The notes under the pieces: generated by a model
What the model saw: the letters and a program-made list of their open reading frames with translations, nothing else
Databases searched by the model: none
Told to the model about the DNA's origin: nothing
Program-made: the position numbers and the translations under genes
Part shown: in pieces, positions 23,257-31,893 of the stretch
Layout: each line of letters begins with the position of its first letter
Numbering within the stretch: the stretch's first letter is position 1
NCBI RefSeq assembly: GCF_000236865.1
Contig: NZ_HE611016.1
Location: forward strand, 167,934-209,650
Length of the DNA stretch: 41,717 bases
Reading direction: 5' to 3'
Origin: Senegalimassilia anaerobia JC110
GTDB lineage: Bacteria > Actinomycetota > Coriobacteriia > Coriobacteriales > Eggerthellaceae

Positions 23257-23600
23257 CCGCAACAGGGGAGAAGGCCAGCAAAAGCGCTTGAGGGGTCGGC
23301 GAGAACAGAAGGGGCCGGAATCGGGGGGGCCGGATAGGTGCGCAAGTCGTAGAGGGTAAACGCAGCTTGGCTGGTTTACCCGGGCTCAAAGGCATGAGCT
23401 TCGGGTCGGGTTATCGTTTGGGACGCGCCGATCACGCATGTTGCGAGCGATTTATGACAGATAGGCCTACGTCCCCAAGTGTCTGGCCGTTGCAGTCAAT
23501 CGCTCAACGGCTTGGAGAACCTGCGCATGCTGGGGCTTGGGTTGTCATCCCGTGCTAACCTGCTAACGAACAATGGACTTTCGAGCAAGGTGAATCCCGT
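23257..23600. other. Intergenic region between the glycosylase and folC
   Basis: The 344-bp gap contains an 8-bp inverted repeat GGGTAAAC/GTTTACCC (23354-23361 and 23374-23381) and one copy of the dispersed GTCCCCAAGTGTCTGG motif (about 23471-23486). No gene is seen. Confidence 0.5.
23456..23489 (+). repeat. Dispersed GTCCCCAAGTGTC repeat copy
   Basis: This is a single copy, with GACAGATA upstream and GTCTGGCCG downstream as in the copy at 9497-9533. The middle reads GGCCTAC instead of ACCCTCC. Confidence 0.8.
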
Positions 23601-24995
23601 ATGCCTCAAACACCCCCGCAAAACCCCCCGCAAGACTTCGATCCTATCGCTTATATCAACGCTCCCCGGTGGCAGGCGTCGCGTTTGGGTCTTGATCGCA
23701 TCCGCGAGCTGCTTGGGCGCCTGGGCGACCCCCAAAACAGCCTGCACATTGTGCATGTTGCGGGCACGAACGGGAAGGGCAGCACGTGCGCCTATATCGC
23801 CAACGTGCTGCAGGCCGCTGGCTACCGCGTGGGCTGGTTCTCCAGCCCGTTCATCGAACGCTTCGAGGAGCGCATCCGCGTAGACGGCAAGAACATCGGC
23901 ATGCCCGATCTTGCGCGTGTCACGCTGCAGGTGCGCGAGCATGCCGAGCAGATGTCGGTGGAAACCGGTGACCACCCAACGGAGTTCGAGCTTATGACGG
24001 CGGTGGCGCTCCTGTATTTCGCCCAGGTGGGATGCCAAGTTGCGGTGCTGGAAGTCGGCCTTGGCGGCCGCCTGGACTCCACCAATGTCATTGCGGCACC
24101 AGACGTTGCCGTCATCACGCGCATCGGCCTTGACCATACCGATCTGCTCGGCGACACCATCGGCAAGATCGCTGCTGAGAAGGCTGGCATCATCAAGCCG
24201 GGAAGCTCGGTGGTGTCGTGGCCGCAGGAGCCCGACGCCGCCGAAGCCGTGGAAGCGGCGGCGCGTGCGGCAGGCTGCACGGTTGTGCAGCCTGATTTCG
24301 GTGAACTGGACATCGCGCCTGTCCGTCACCTTGACCCCGAGCAGATCGAACCCGGCAAGCCTGCGATTATCCGTCCCTTCACCTACAAGGGCAACGCTTA
24401 CGAAACCACATTGCTGGGCAGCTATCAGCCGCAAAACGCCGCATTGGCCTTGGAAACAGTGTTCGCGCTTCAGCGTCGCGGCTGGGATATCCCGCAATCC
24501 GCCATCGAACGCGGCGTTGCCGCCACGCGCTGGGCCGGCCGTTTCGAGGTGCTGCCGCACGTGCCGGGTAAACCTACGGTGGTCATCGACGGCGGTCACA
24601 ATCCGCAGGGCGCCCAGGCGCTTGCCGATTCGCTGGCGGATGTGTTCGCCGGCCGAAAAGCTGTGCTTCTCTCGGGCGTCATGGCCGACAAGGACCATCC
24701 CGCCATGCTGCGCACGGTGTTGCTTCACGCCGCCGCGTTCGTTGCCGTGACTCCCGACAATCCCCGAGCGCTGCCTGCCGCAGAATACGCCTCAGAAGCC
24801 GTCCGAATAGCCGCAGAATCGCCCGCGATCGGCGCAAACCTGCCAATTTGCGCAGCGCAAACCTATGCCGAAGCGGCCCGCAATGCCGGCGAACTTGCCG
24901 GCCCCGACGGCATCATCTGCGCGTTCGGCAGCCTGTACAGCATCGCGCAAACCAAACGGGCCTTGCGAGAAGCGGGCCTGCTCGCAGGCGAATAG
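23601..24995 (+). CDS. folC: Bifunctional folylpolyglutamate synthase / dihydrofolate synthase
   Basis: The 464-aa enzyme adds glutamate to folates in the cytoplasm, using ATP. It has the Mur-ligase-type P-loop HVAGTNGKGST (about residues 52-62), SPFIERFEERIRVDG, the FELMTAVALLYFAQ helix, EVGLGGRLDSTNVI (about 150-163) and GLDHTDLLGDTIG. The C-terminal domain shows RWAGRFEVL and VVIDGGHNPQGAQAL (about 328-342). The length is normal. The start has AAGGTGAAT 6 nt upstream. Both enzymatic activities cannot be separated from sequence alone. Confidence 0.94.
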   Translation: MPQTPPQNPPQDFDPIAYINAPRWQASRLGLDRIRELLGRLGDPQNSLHIVHVAGTNGKGSTCAYIANVLQAAGYRVGWFSSPFIERFEERIRVDGKNIGMPDLARVTLQVREHAEQMSVETGDHPTEFELMTAVALLYFAQVGCQVAVLEVGLGGRLDSTNVIAAPDVAVITRIGLDHTDLLGDTIGKIAAEKAGIIKPGSSVVSWPQEPDAAEAVEAAARAAGCTVVQPDFGELDIAPVRHLDPEQIEPGKPAIIRPFTYKGNAYETTLLGSYQPQNAALALETVFALQRRGWDIPQSAIERGVAATRWAGRFEVLPHVPGKPTVVIDGGHNPQGAQALADSLADVFAGRKAVLLSGVMADKDHPAMLRTVLLHAAAFVAVTPDNPRALPAAEYASEAVRIAAESPAIGANLPICAAQTYAEAARNAGELAGPDGIICAFGSLYSIAQTKRALREAGLLAGE

Positions 24996-25241
24996 CGCCT
25001 GCTTTCGCCCCCCTGCTGTCAGGTTTCGCGCGGGAGCCGATTCGAGCGTTCGTGCTGCGGGGTCCACATTAGGGGTAGGGGTTACTCATAGATTTGCCCG
25101 CACCTCGGCCTCCCGCCGCCCGCATGGTTCACCCGCGTAACGCGTATGGTTCGTACGTGTGGGACGCGGGGTAAAACCGGGCGCGCGGCGCGGCGTGTGC
25201 TACCATACGAGCGTTGCAATGTTTGAGAAAGGACCGCCATC

Positions 25242-25460
25242 ATGGCTACCATCGACACCGTTAAGGAAGTCCTGGAAGAGAACCTGGACATCAATCCTGA
25301 AACCGTCAGCGACGACTCCACGTTCGACTCTCTGGGCATCGACTCCCTGGACATGGTCGAGCTGATTTGCGACCTAGAGGAGAAGTGCGACGTGGACTTC
25401 GGCGAGCCCGAGGGCCTGAAGACCGTCGGCGAGCTGGTCGAGTACATCGACTCCCTGTAA
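25242..25460 (+). CDS. acpP: Acyl carrier protein
   Basis: The 72-aa acidic carrier protein holds growing acyl chains on a phosphopantetheine arm. The attachment site is S35 in LGIDSLDMVEL. The helical pattern and size are those of fatty-acid ACPs. The ATG is preceded by AAAGGA 9 nt upstream. It stands alone, away from other fatty-acid genes, so it could serve general fatty-acid synthesis or a separate pathway. A hairpin follows at 25561. Confidence 0.93.
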   Translation: MATIDTVKEVLEENLDINPETVSDDSTFDSLGIDSLDMVELICDLEEKCDVDFGEPEGLKTVGELVEYIDSL

Positions 25461-25560
25461 GCCGCAAAGCTTATCGAGCACGTTAGCCCTCGGCTAGCGC
25501 GCTCGACTGCACAAACAAAAGCGCGATAACCGAAGCCGACTTTTAAGTCGGATGTTGAGG

Positions 25561-25597
25561 ACCGGCCCGGAATCGCCCGGGGCCGGTTCTCGCTTTT
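25561..25597 (+). terminator. Terminator of acpP
   Basis: ACCGGCCC (25561-25568) pairs with GGGCCGGT (25580-25587), followed by TCTCGCTTTT. Confidence 0.7.
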
Positions 25598-25831
25598 CCC
25601 GTTGCTTGTTGCCTTCAAGCTGATAACGGGGAAGCGGGCAGCGGAGCGTGCGAGTCGCCTTCGCCTCTTATGGGCGCGAAGGCCCCGATGCGACCTTCGC
25701 ACCCATGTGCGAGAAAGCTCGAATTCGCCCGCGCCCTATTCGTGCTGACCCGCGCAGTCGGCACTCGAGCTTGCTCGAGCACCATGCGCCTTGCTTGCAG
25801 CCGCGCATCCCGCTCGCAAGCATGCCGCGTA

Positions 25832-25863
25832 CGAAAAGGGGGCGACCCAAAGGCCGCCCCCTT
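25832..25863 (-). terminator. Terminator of hpf
   Basis: AAGGGGGCG (25836-25844) pairs with CGCCCCCTT (25855-25863). On the minus strand the stem runs into TTTT. It lies about 55 nt beyond the hpf stop. Confidence 0.75.
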
Positions 25864-25918
25864 GCAAAATGCGTATGTCCCGCACTGGCGATCACCGCGC
25901 AGATGCGGTGCGTTCGCG

Positions 25919-26476
25919 CTACTCCGTCTGCTTCAGCAGGCCGTAACCGCCGTCGTCGCGGCGATACAGCACGTTGACCAGGTTCGTGTCGCGGTCGGTG
26001 TAAGCGAAGAAGTCGTGACCCAGCAGGTCGATCTGCACCAGGGCCTCTTCCTCGGTCAGCGGCGCGAACTCGATCTCCTTCACGCGCACGACTTCCTCGT
26101 CGGCGGTGAACTCGGCCATCAGGCTTTCGGGATCGAACTCGCCGACAGGGGCGACTGCAGCCTCGCGCGGCTTACGGTCGAGCACGCGGGTCTTGAATTT
26201 GCGAAGCTGGCGAAGGACCTTGGCTGCCGCAACGTCGATGGCGGCGTACATGTCCTCTTCGGACTCCTCCACGCGTACGATGTGGCCCTTGGTGCGCAGC
26301 GTGACCTCGCAGATGGCAGGGGTGGCGTTGGCGGGGTTCTTCTCCACATGCAGCACGACTTCGGCATCCAGCGGATTGATGTCCATGACCTTCATGGAAT
26401 TGCCGATTTTGTCTTCGGCGTACTCGCGCAGCGCATCGGTTACAGGCATTTTGCGTCCGGTGACGGTAATGCTCAT
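25919..26476 (-). CDS. hpf: Ribosome hibernation promoting factor (long form)
   Basis: The 185-aa protein joins an N-terminal S30AE domain (about residues 1-100, ITVTGRKMPVTDALREYAEDK) to a C-terminal dimerisation domain (about 125-185, EEALVQIDLLGHDFFAYTD). This long form pairs 70S ribosomes into inactive 100S dimers in stationary phase. ATG 26476, after GAGGTGATT, is the likely start; an in-frame GTG at 26485 lies inside that ribosome site. The gene is monocistronic and divergent from nhaA. Confidence 0.93.
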   Translation of the reverse strand: MSITVTGRKMPVTDALREYAEDKIGNSMKVMDINPLDAEVVLHVEKNPANATPAICEVTLRTKGHIVRVEESEEDMYAAIDVAAAKVLRQLRKFKTRVLDRKPREAAVAPVGEFDPESLMAEFTADEEVVRVKEIEFAPLTEEEALVQIDLLGHDFFAYTDRDTNLVNVLYRRDDGGYGLLKQTE

Positions 26477-26881
26477 GTCAATCACCTCTTCTTCGCGGCG
26501 GACAAAAAAGACCGACGGTGTTTTTCCTGCTCAGAACCGTAAAAAGTTCTTTCAATATGGGTGGCAGGTTATCCCCTTCCGTCGAATCTGTAGGTACAGC
26601 ATAGCGCACTTTACGTTGATTTAATCGGCGAATTCCCGGTATTTTCGGGTTCGTTCGTAAACGATTTGAAAACGTCAACGCCACGTTCCCGGGCGTGTCG
26701 CAACGCCGCCATGATAGACTGTGCCGAATCCGCGAGGACGGCCCGCAAGGCGCCTATCGCGAAGGGCGACAGGGGGCGTTCCGAATCCCCGCCGGCTCGT
26801 TTTCGCCATAAAACGGGCCTCATGAAAGAGCAAGCTTCGTTTCGCGGGCGGCTTAGGCGCTTCCCGCAAGTTAGGCAGGAC
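26477..26881. other. Divergent intergenic region hpf/nhaA
   Basis: The 405-bp gap includes a lower-GC stretch near 26500-26680, where the hpf promoter should lie, and a possible CCCGGTATTTTCGGG hairpin (about 26635-26649). The nhaA frame is open upstream of its chosen start, back to 26666, but that part is Arg-rich and atypical for the family. Confidence 0.4.
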
Positions 26882-28381
26882 ATGACCGACAGCCGTATCT
26901 ATATCAAAGAGGTGCAGGGCCACCAGCATCGCTACCAGAAGCTCATCCAGCTGACGCATTCGTCCACGAAGGCCGCCGGTGCCATGCTGCTTGCCGCCGT
27001 GGCGGCGCTCATAGTGGCAAACACCGCCGCGCACGAGCCGTTCCTGGAGTTCTGGCATTCGCACGTGGGCGTCTTCTTCGGAGAATCCGTCGTCGAGATG
27101 TCGCTTGCGCACGTGATCAACGACGTGTTCATGGCAGTGTTCTTCCTTTTGGTGGGCTTGGAAGTGAAATACGAGCTCACGGTGGGCGAGCTGACGAACA
27201 TCCGCCAGGCGCTGCTGCCCATCATGGCGGCCGTCGGCGGCGTTTTGGCGCCTATCGCCATCTACCTGGTGTTCAACGCCGCCGACCCGCAAACCGTGGG
27301 CGGCTGGGGCGTGCCCACGGCAACCGACATCGCGTTCGCGTTAGGCATCCTGGCGCTTCTGGGCAACCGCGTGCCGGCCGGCGTGCGCGTGTTCCTTTCC
27401 ACGCTCGCCGTCGCCGACGACATCATAGCCATCCTGGTCATCGCCATCTTCTACGGTCAAAGCCCGTCGCTGGCCTGGTTGTTGGCTGCGGGCGTGGTGC
27501 TCGCCGTGCTGGTTGCCATGAACAGGGGACATGTGTACTCGCTGCTTCCGTATATGCTGGTGGGCGCCTTGCTGTGGTACTGCGTATATATGTCCGGCGT
27601 GCACTCCACCATCGCCGGCGTGCTGCTGGCGTTCGCCATCCCGTCCGGTTCGCGCGTGAACCTGCGCACCTTCGCCACCTGGTCCGATTCTAAGGTCCGA
27701 GAAGCGAACCGCGCCTTCGATCCCGAGGAGCCTGTGCTGGCGCAGGGTCGCTATATGGAAACCGTCCGGCACCTGTCGCATGTGGCGCGCCAGGTGGTGC
27801 CGCCGGCAACGCGCCTGGAGCACAAGCTGTACCCGTGGGTGTATTTCGGCATCCTGCCTCTGTTCGCCCTGACCAACGCCGATGTGAGCTTCGCCGGCAT
27901 GGATGTGGGGTCGCTGTTCGCCTCCCCGGTGTTCTTCGGCATCTTCTTCGGTCTTCTGGTGGGCAAGCCGCTCGGCATCATGCTCATGAGCTTTTTGGTG
28001 GTGAAGCTCAAGCTGGCCAGCCTGCCCGAGAACGTCAACTGGCAGCATATGCTGGGCGCGTCCATCCTGGGCGGCGTCGGCTTCACCATGGCCATCTTCG
28101 TGGCGAACTTGGCCTTCGCCGATGCGGTGTTGGTGGCAACGGCGAAGCTGGGCATCCTGCTGGCATCGCTTGCGGCTGGCGTGCTGGGCTTCACCTTCCT
28201 GCTGGTGCAGGCGCGCGGCGCTCAGAGGCAGGGCGTGGCATTCGTGGACCCGGCCGCCGAGAGCGCCGACGAGGAGCTTGAGGCGCTGCCCACCGCGGCG
28301 CGCGAGGCCGCGCTCGAGGGCCGTGAGATGCTGCACGACCTGGAGGAGGACGAGGAGCTCGACCCGCGCGGCGTAGCGTAG
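26882..28381 (+). CDS. nhaA: Na+/H+ antiporter NhaA
   Basis: The 499-aa inner-membrane antiporter exchanges sodium for protons. It has the family TATDIAFALGILALLG segment and the ion-binding pair of aspartates in TLAVADDIIAILVIA. There are about 11-12 membrane helices. LFALTNADVSF and HMLGASILGGVGFTMAIFVANLAF are typical of the C-terminal half. An acidic tail (LEEDEELD) ends the protein. ATG 26882 gives a normal N-terminus (MTDSRIYIKEVQGHQHRY) and has AGGCAGGAC upstream; starts at 26822 or 26666 are possible but less likely. Confidence 0.9.
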   Translation: MTDSRIYIKEVQGHQHRYQKLIQLTHSSTKAAGAMLLAAVAALIVANTAAHEPFLEFWHSHVGVFFGESVVEMSLAHVINDVFMAVFFLLVGLEVKYELTVGELTNIRQALLPIMAAVGGVLAPIAIYLVFNAADPQTVGGWGVPTATDIAFALGILALLGNRVPAGVRVFLSTLAVADDIIAILVIAIFYGQSPSLAWLLAAGVVLAVLVAMNRGHVYSLLPYMLVGALLWYCVYMSGVHSTIAGVLLAFAIPSGSRVNLRTFATWSDSKVREANRAFDPEEPVLAQGRYMETVRHLSHVARQVVPPATRLEHKLYPWVYFGILPLFALTNADVSFAGMDVGSLFASPVFFGIFFGLLVGKPLGIMLMSFLVVKLKLASLPENVNWQHMLGASILGGVGFTMAIFVANLAFADAVLVATAKLGILLASLAAGVLGFTFLLVQARGAQRQGVAFVDPAAESADEELEALPTAAREAALEGREMLHDLEEDEELDPRGVA

Positions 28382-28479
28382 GAGCTGCGTTCGCTGCTTG
28401 AACGCCGCCGTTTGCGACGGGGCCGCCGCCGCTGTGTGCGCAAGCTGCGCAGGCGCGGCGCGCGGGGGAATCGTTGCGG

Positions 28480-28485
28480 TATACT
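28480..28485 (+). promoter_or_regulatory. Putative -10 box for glmU
   Basis: TATACT preceded by TTGCGG, about 140 nt before the glmU ATG. No clear -35 is seen. Confidence 0.3.
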
Positions 28486-28623
28486 TTTCGGCAGTTCAAT
28501 CGCTTGCAACGTCGATGTGCTCATGTGCGCATCGGCCTATGGCGCCCCGCCGGCAAAGGCCTCGGGCGCGCCCGCGGGCGCTGCGCATTCGCGGCGCTCG
28601 CGTTTTCGACCAAGGAGGATCGC

Positions 28624-30009
28624 ATGGAAGCTGCCGCTATCGTTTTGGCTGCGGGCGCGGGTACCCGCATGAAGTCCAAAAAGCCCAAGGTGGCACACGA
28701 GGTTTTGGGCAAGCCGCTCGTGCGCTGGGTGGTCGATGCCGCCCACGCCGCCGGCGTCACCCAGGTGGCAACGGTGGTCGGCCATGCCCGCGAGCAGGTT
28801 ATCCCGCTGGTCGAGGGCGACACGCAGGTCGTGGTGCAGGAAGTGCAGAACGGCACGGCGGGCGCGGTGCTTGCCTGCGCCGACGCCTTCGCCGGCTTCG
28901 ACGGTTCCCTGTCGGTGCTCACCGGCGATTGCCCGCTCATCAAGCCCGAGACCATCGCCCGCCTGGCACAGGTGCGCGACGAGAACAACGCCGCCGTGGT
29001 GGTGCTCACCATGAAGCTGGACGATCCCACTGGCTACGGTCGCATCATCCGCGACGCCGACGGCCAGGTGGAGCGCATCGTCGAGCAGAAGGACGCCACG
29101 CCCGAGGAGGCGGCGGTCAACGAGTGCAACTCCGGCTTCTACTGCTTCGACGCCCGCGCCTTGTTCGACGCGTTGGCCCAGGTCAGCAATAACAACGCCC
29201 AGGGCGAGTTCTACCTCACCGACGTGCTCGAGATCTGCCGCAACGCCGGCCGCCCCGTGCTGGCGCTTGCCACCGACGACGCCGCCGAGTGCCTGGGCGT
29301 CAACTCCCGCATCCAGCTGGCCCAGGTCACCAAGGTCATGCAACGCCGCATCAATCACGAGCATATGGCCGCCGGCGTCACCATGGTCGATCCCGACCAG
29401 GTGTGGATCGGCCCGGACGTGAAGATCGCCCAGGACGTCGAGCTGCTTCCCCAGGTCATGCTCATGGGCGCCACCGAGATCGGCGAGGATAGCGTCATCG
29501 GCCCGAACACGCGCCTGACCGATACGAAGGTCGGCCGCGGCTGCGTCATTGAGGAGACGGTGGCCATCGAGGCTCAGCTCGACGACGCCGCAACCGCCGG
29601 CCCGCGCGCCTACCTGCGCCCGGGCACGCACCTGTGCGAGGGCGCGAAGGCCGGCACGCACGTGGAGATCAAGAAGTCCACCATCGGCCGCGGCAGCAAG
29701 GTCCCGCACCTCAGCTACATCGGCGACACCACCATGGGCGAGGGCGTCAACATCGGCGCCGGCTCCATCACCTGCAACTACGATGGCAAGAAGAAGTGGC
29801 CCACCACCATCGGCGACAACGTGTTCGTGGGCAGCGACACCATGATGGTGGCCCCCGTGACCATCGGCGACGGCGCCATCATCGGCGCGGCGTCGTGCAT
29901 CACCAAGGAGGTGGCGCCCGACGCGCTCGCGCTCACGCGCCCCGAGCAGAAGGAGATCCCCGGCTGGGCGGCCAAGAAACGCGCCCGCCAGGCCGCTGAA
30001 GGCAAGTAA
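28624..30009 (+). CDS. glmU: Bifunctional UDP-GlcNAc pyrophosphorylase / glucosamine-1-P acetyltransferase
   Basis: The 461-aa protein makes UDP-GlcNAc for peptidoglycan. The N-terminal nucleotidyltransferase has LAAGAGTRMKSKKPKVAH, QNGTAGAVLACADAF and GYGRIIRDADGQVERIVE. The C-terminal half is a left-handed beta-helix of hexapeptide repeats (about residues 250-435), with the acetyltransferase motif RPGTHLCEGAKAGTHVEIKK and GAGSITCNYDGKKKW. The length is normal. ATG 28624 follows AAGGAGG by 5 nt. It heads a glmU-prs-pth order seen in many bacteria. Confidence 0.96.
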   Translation: MEAAAIVLAAGAGTRMKSKKPKVAHEVLGKPLVRWVVDAAHAAGVTQVATVVGHAREQVIPLVEGDTQVVVQEVQNGTAGAVLACADAFAGFDGSLSVLTGDCPLIKPETIARLAQVRDENNAAVVVLTMKLDDPTGYGRIIRDADGQVERIVEQKDATPEEAAVNECNSGFYCFDARALFDALAQVSNNNAQGEFYLTDVLEICRNAGRPVLALATDDAAECLGVNSRIQLAQVTKVMQRRINHEHMAAGVTMVDPDQVWIGPDVKIAQDVELLPQVMLMGATEIGEDSVIGPNTRLTDTKVGRGCVIEETVAIEAQLDDAATAGPRAYLRPGTHLCEGAKAGTHVEIKKSTIGRGSKVPHLSYIGDTTMGEGVNIGAGSITCNYDGKKKWPTTIGDNVFVGSDTMMVAPVTIGDGAIIGAASCITKEVAPDALALTRPEQKEIPGWAAKKRARQAAEGK

Positions 30010-30043
30010 ACCGCGTCTGCCATAAGCCTTTCGCAATCCGCAG

Positions 30044-30102
30044 GGCCGGCTGGCCGTGAAGTCCTCATAGAGGGTTCGCGTGCCAGCTGGCCTTTTCCTT
30101 TT
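30044..30102 (+). terminator. Terminator downstream of glmU
   Basis: GGCCGGCTGGC (30044-30054) pairs with GCCAGCTGGCC (30082-30092, one G-U pair), followed by TTTTCCTTTT. Confidence 0.7.
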
Positions 30103-30161
30103 CCGCCAGGTAAAATGACTTCCGTATGAACAACTGCGAAGCGATGCGAAGGAGCACGCGC

Positions 30162-31139
30162 ATGACTGCGGAAATGGAAAAGCGTAAGAGGATGGCAGTG
30201 TTTTCGGGTTCCTCGAACCTGAAGCTGGCCGATGAGATCGCACAGGAGCTGGGCATCTCCCTGGGCAATGTGAAGCTGGAGAAGTTCGCCAACGGCGAAA
30301 TCTACGCTCGCTACCAGGAAAGCGTTCGCGGCGCCGATGTGTTCATCGTGCAGTCCGTGTGCTCGAGCCCCAACGGCTTCGACGTCAACGACAACCTCAT
30401 GGAGCTGCTCATCATGATCGACGCCGCTAAGCGCGCCAGCGCGCACAGCGTCAGTGCCGTCATCACGCATTACGGTTACGCGCGCCAGGACCGCAAGGCC
30501 GCTCCGCGCGAGCCCATCACCGCCAAGCTGGTAGCCGACCTGCTCACCGCCGCCGGTGCCGACAACATCATCGCCATCGACCTGCACCAGGACGCCATCC
30601 AGGGCTTCTTCGACAAGCCGGTCAACCATATGACGGCCATGCCCATCTTCGTGGACTACTTCGAGCAGAAGGGCTTCAAGTCCGAGGAGCTGTGCGTGGT
30701 GTCTCCCGACGTGGGCCGTGCAAAGGCCGCCAAGAAGTTCTCCACGCTGCTTGATTGCGACATCGCCATCATGCACAAGGACCGCCCGAAGCACAACCAG
30801 GCCGAGATCACGGCCCTGATCGGCGACGTGAAGGACAAGATCTGCATCCTCAACGACGACATGATCGATACCGCCGGCAGCCTGGTGGCCGCAGCCACCA
30901 CGCTCAAGGCAAAGGGCGCAAAGAAGATCTACGCCTGCGCAACGCACGGCCTGTTCAGCGGCCCTGCCTACGAGCGACTTGAGAACTCCTGCATCGAAGA
31001 GGTCGTGGTCACCAACGCCGTGCCCGTGCCGCTCGAGCGCCAGACCGGCAAGATCAAGGTTGTCACGCTGGCCCCGCTGTTTGCGCAGACCATCAAGAAC
31101 GTGTACAACAACGGCTCCGTCGCCTCTCTCTTCGAGTAG
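30162..31139 (+). CDS. prs: Ribose-phosphate pyrophosphokinase
   Basis: The 325-aa enzyme makes PRPP from ribose 5-phosphate and ATP for nucleotide, His and Trp synthesis. Motifs are FSGSSNLKLADEI, FANGEIYARYQESVRG, HYGYARQDRKAAPREPITAKL, the metal-binding DLHQDAIQGFF, and the PRPP loop ILNDDMIDTAGSL. ATG 30162 lies 7 nt after AAGGAG; an upstream ATG at 30126 has no such site. A TAAAAT at 30111-30116 may be the -10 of its own promoter after the glmU terminator. Confidence 0.95.
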   Translation: MTAEMEKRKRMAVFSGSSNLKLADEIAQELGISLGNVKLEKFANGEIYARYQESVRGADVFIVQSVCSSPNGFDVNDNLMELLIMIDAAKRASAHSVSAVITHYGYARQDRKAAPREPITAKLVADLLTAAGADNIIAIDLHQDAIQGFFDKPVNHMTAMPIFVDYFEQKGFKSEELCVVSPDVGRAKAAKKFSTLLDCDIAIMHKDRPKHNQAEITALIGDVKDKICILNDDMIDTAGSLVAAATTLKAKGAKKIYACATHGLFSGPAYERLENSCIEEVVVTNAVPVPLERQTGKIKVVTLAPLFAQTIKNVYNNGSVASLFE

Positions 31140-31309
31140 CTGTATCCGCCGGCGCGTTGCCGGTAGCAGATACGACACAGCGGGCGCTTCTGCAGCTTGC
31201 CTTCGCCGTATGCCGAAACCAGGGCGAACCCTGTGTTCGGTTTTGGGCGAAAGCGCGGCGCAGAAGCGCCCCTTTCTAACTGTTGCGCATCGGTGATTTG
31301 GAAGGACCT

Positions 31310-31867
31310 ATGTTTCTAATCGTTGGCTTGGGAAATCCAGGCGAGGAATATGAGCACACGCGTCACAACGCCGGCTTCGATTCGCTTGATTTGGTGGCGG
31401 AAGAAGTGGGCGCGCGCTATTGGAAGACCGAGTGCGGCGCGCTCACGGCCAAGGGCGTGTGGCGCGACCACGATGTGGTGCTGGCAAAGCCGCAAAGCTA
31501 TATGAACACGTCGGGCGGACCGGTGAAGCAGCTGATGAACGCATATGGCGTGAAGGCCGATCACCTGATCGTCATCCATGACGAGCTGGATATCGACCCG
31601 GGTACCATCCGCGTGAAGTTCGGCGGCGGCCATGCCGGTCATAACGGGCTTCGCAGCATCTGCGACAAGCTGGGCACGCGCGACTGGTTCCGCGTGCGCT
31701 GCGGCATCGGCCGCCCGCCGGGACGCATGCCGGTGGTCGATTGGGTGCTGGGCCGTCCGAAGAAGGAGCAGGCTGACGATTTCACCCAGGCCACGCACCT
31801 GGCAAGCCAGGCCGCCCTGGGCCTGGTCACGGATGGTCTGGAGAAAACCCAGCAACGCTTCAACTAA
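31310..31867 (+). CDS. pth: Peptidyl-tRNA hydrolase
   Basis: The 185-aa enzyme frees tRNA from stalled peptidyl-tRNA. It has IVGLGNPGEEYEHTRHNAGF with N9 and catalytic H19, AKPQSYMNTSG, IHDELDID with the conserved Asp, and GGGHAGHNGLRSI. ATG 31310 follows GGAAGGAC; an upstream in-frame start at 31283 would add residues before the first strand. Confidence 0.96.
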   Translation: MFLIVGLGNPGEEYEHTRHNAGFDSLDLVAEEVGARYWKTECGALTAKGVWRDHDVVLAKPQSYMNTSGGPVKQLMNAYGVKADHLIVIHDELDIDPGTIRVKFGGGHAGHNGLRSICDKLGTRDWFRVRCGIGRPPGRMPVVDWVLGRPKKEQADDFTQATHLASQAALGLVTDGLEKTQQRFN

Positions 31868-31893
31868 CGAGCGCCGTGCGAAAGGAGGGCCTT

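Larger units (their letters stand above)
25461..25918. other. Intergenic region between acpP and hpf
   Basis: The 458-bp gap between convergent genes contains a palindrome CCGACTT/AAGTCGG (about 25537-25552), the acpP terminator, a CTCGAGC-TT-GCTCGAG-like palindrome (about 25774) and the hpf terminator. No gene is supported. Confidence 0.6.

Noticed and set aside
28537-30243. 568-codon minus-strand frame opposite glmU
   Set aside because: This is an antisense shadow, Gly/Val/His-rich, without a ribosome site.
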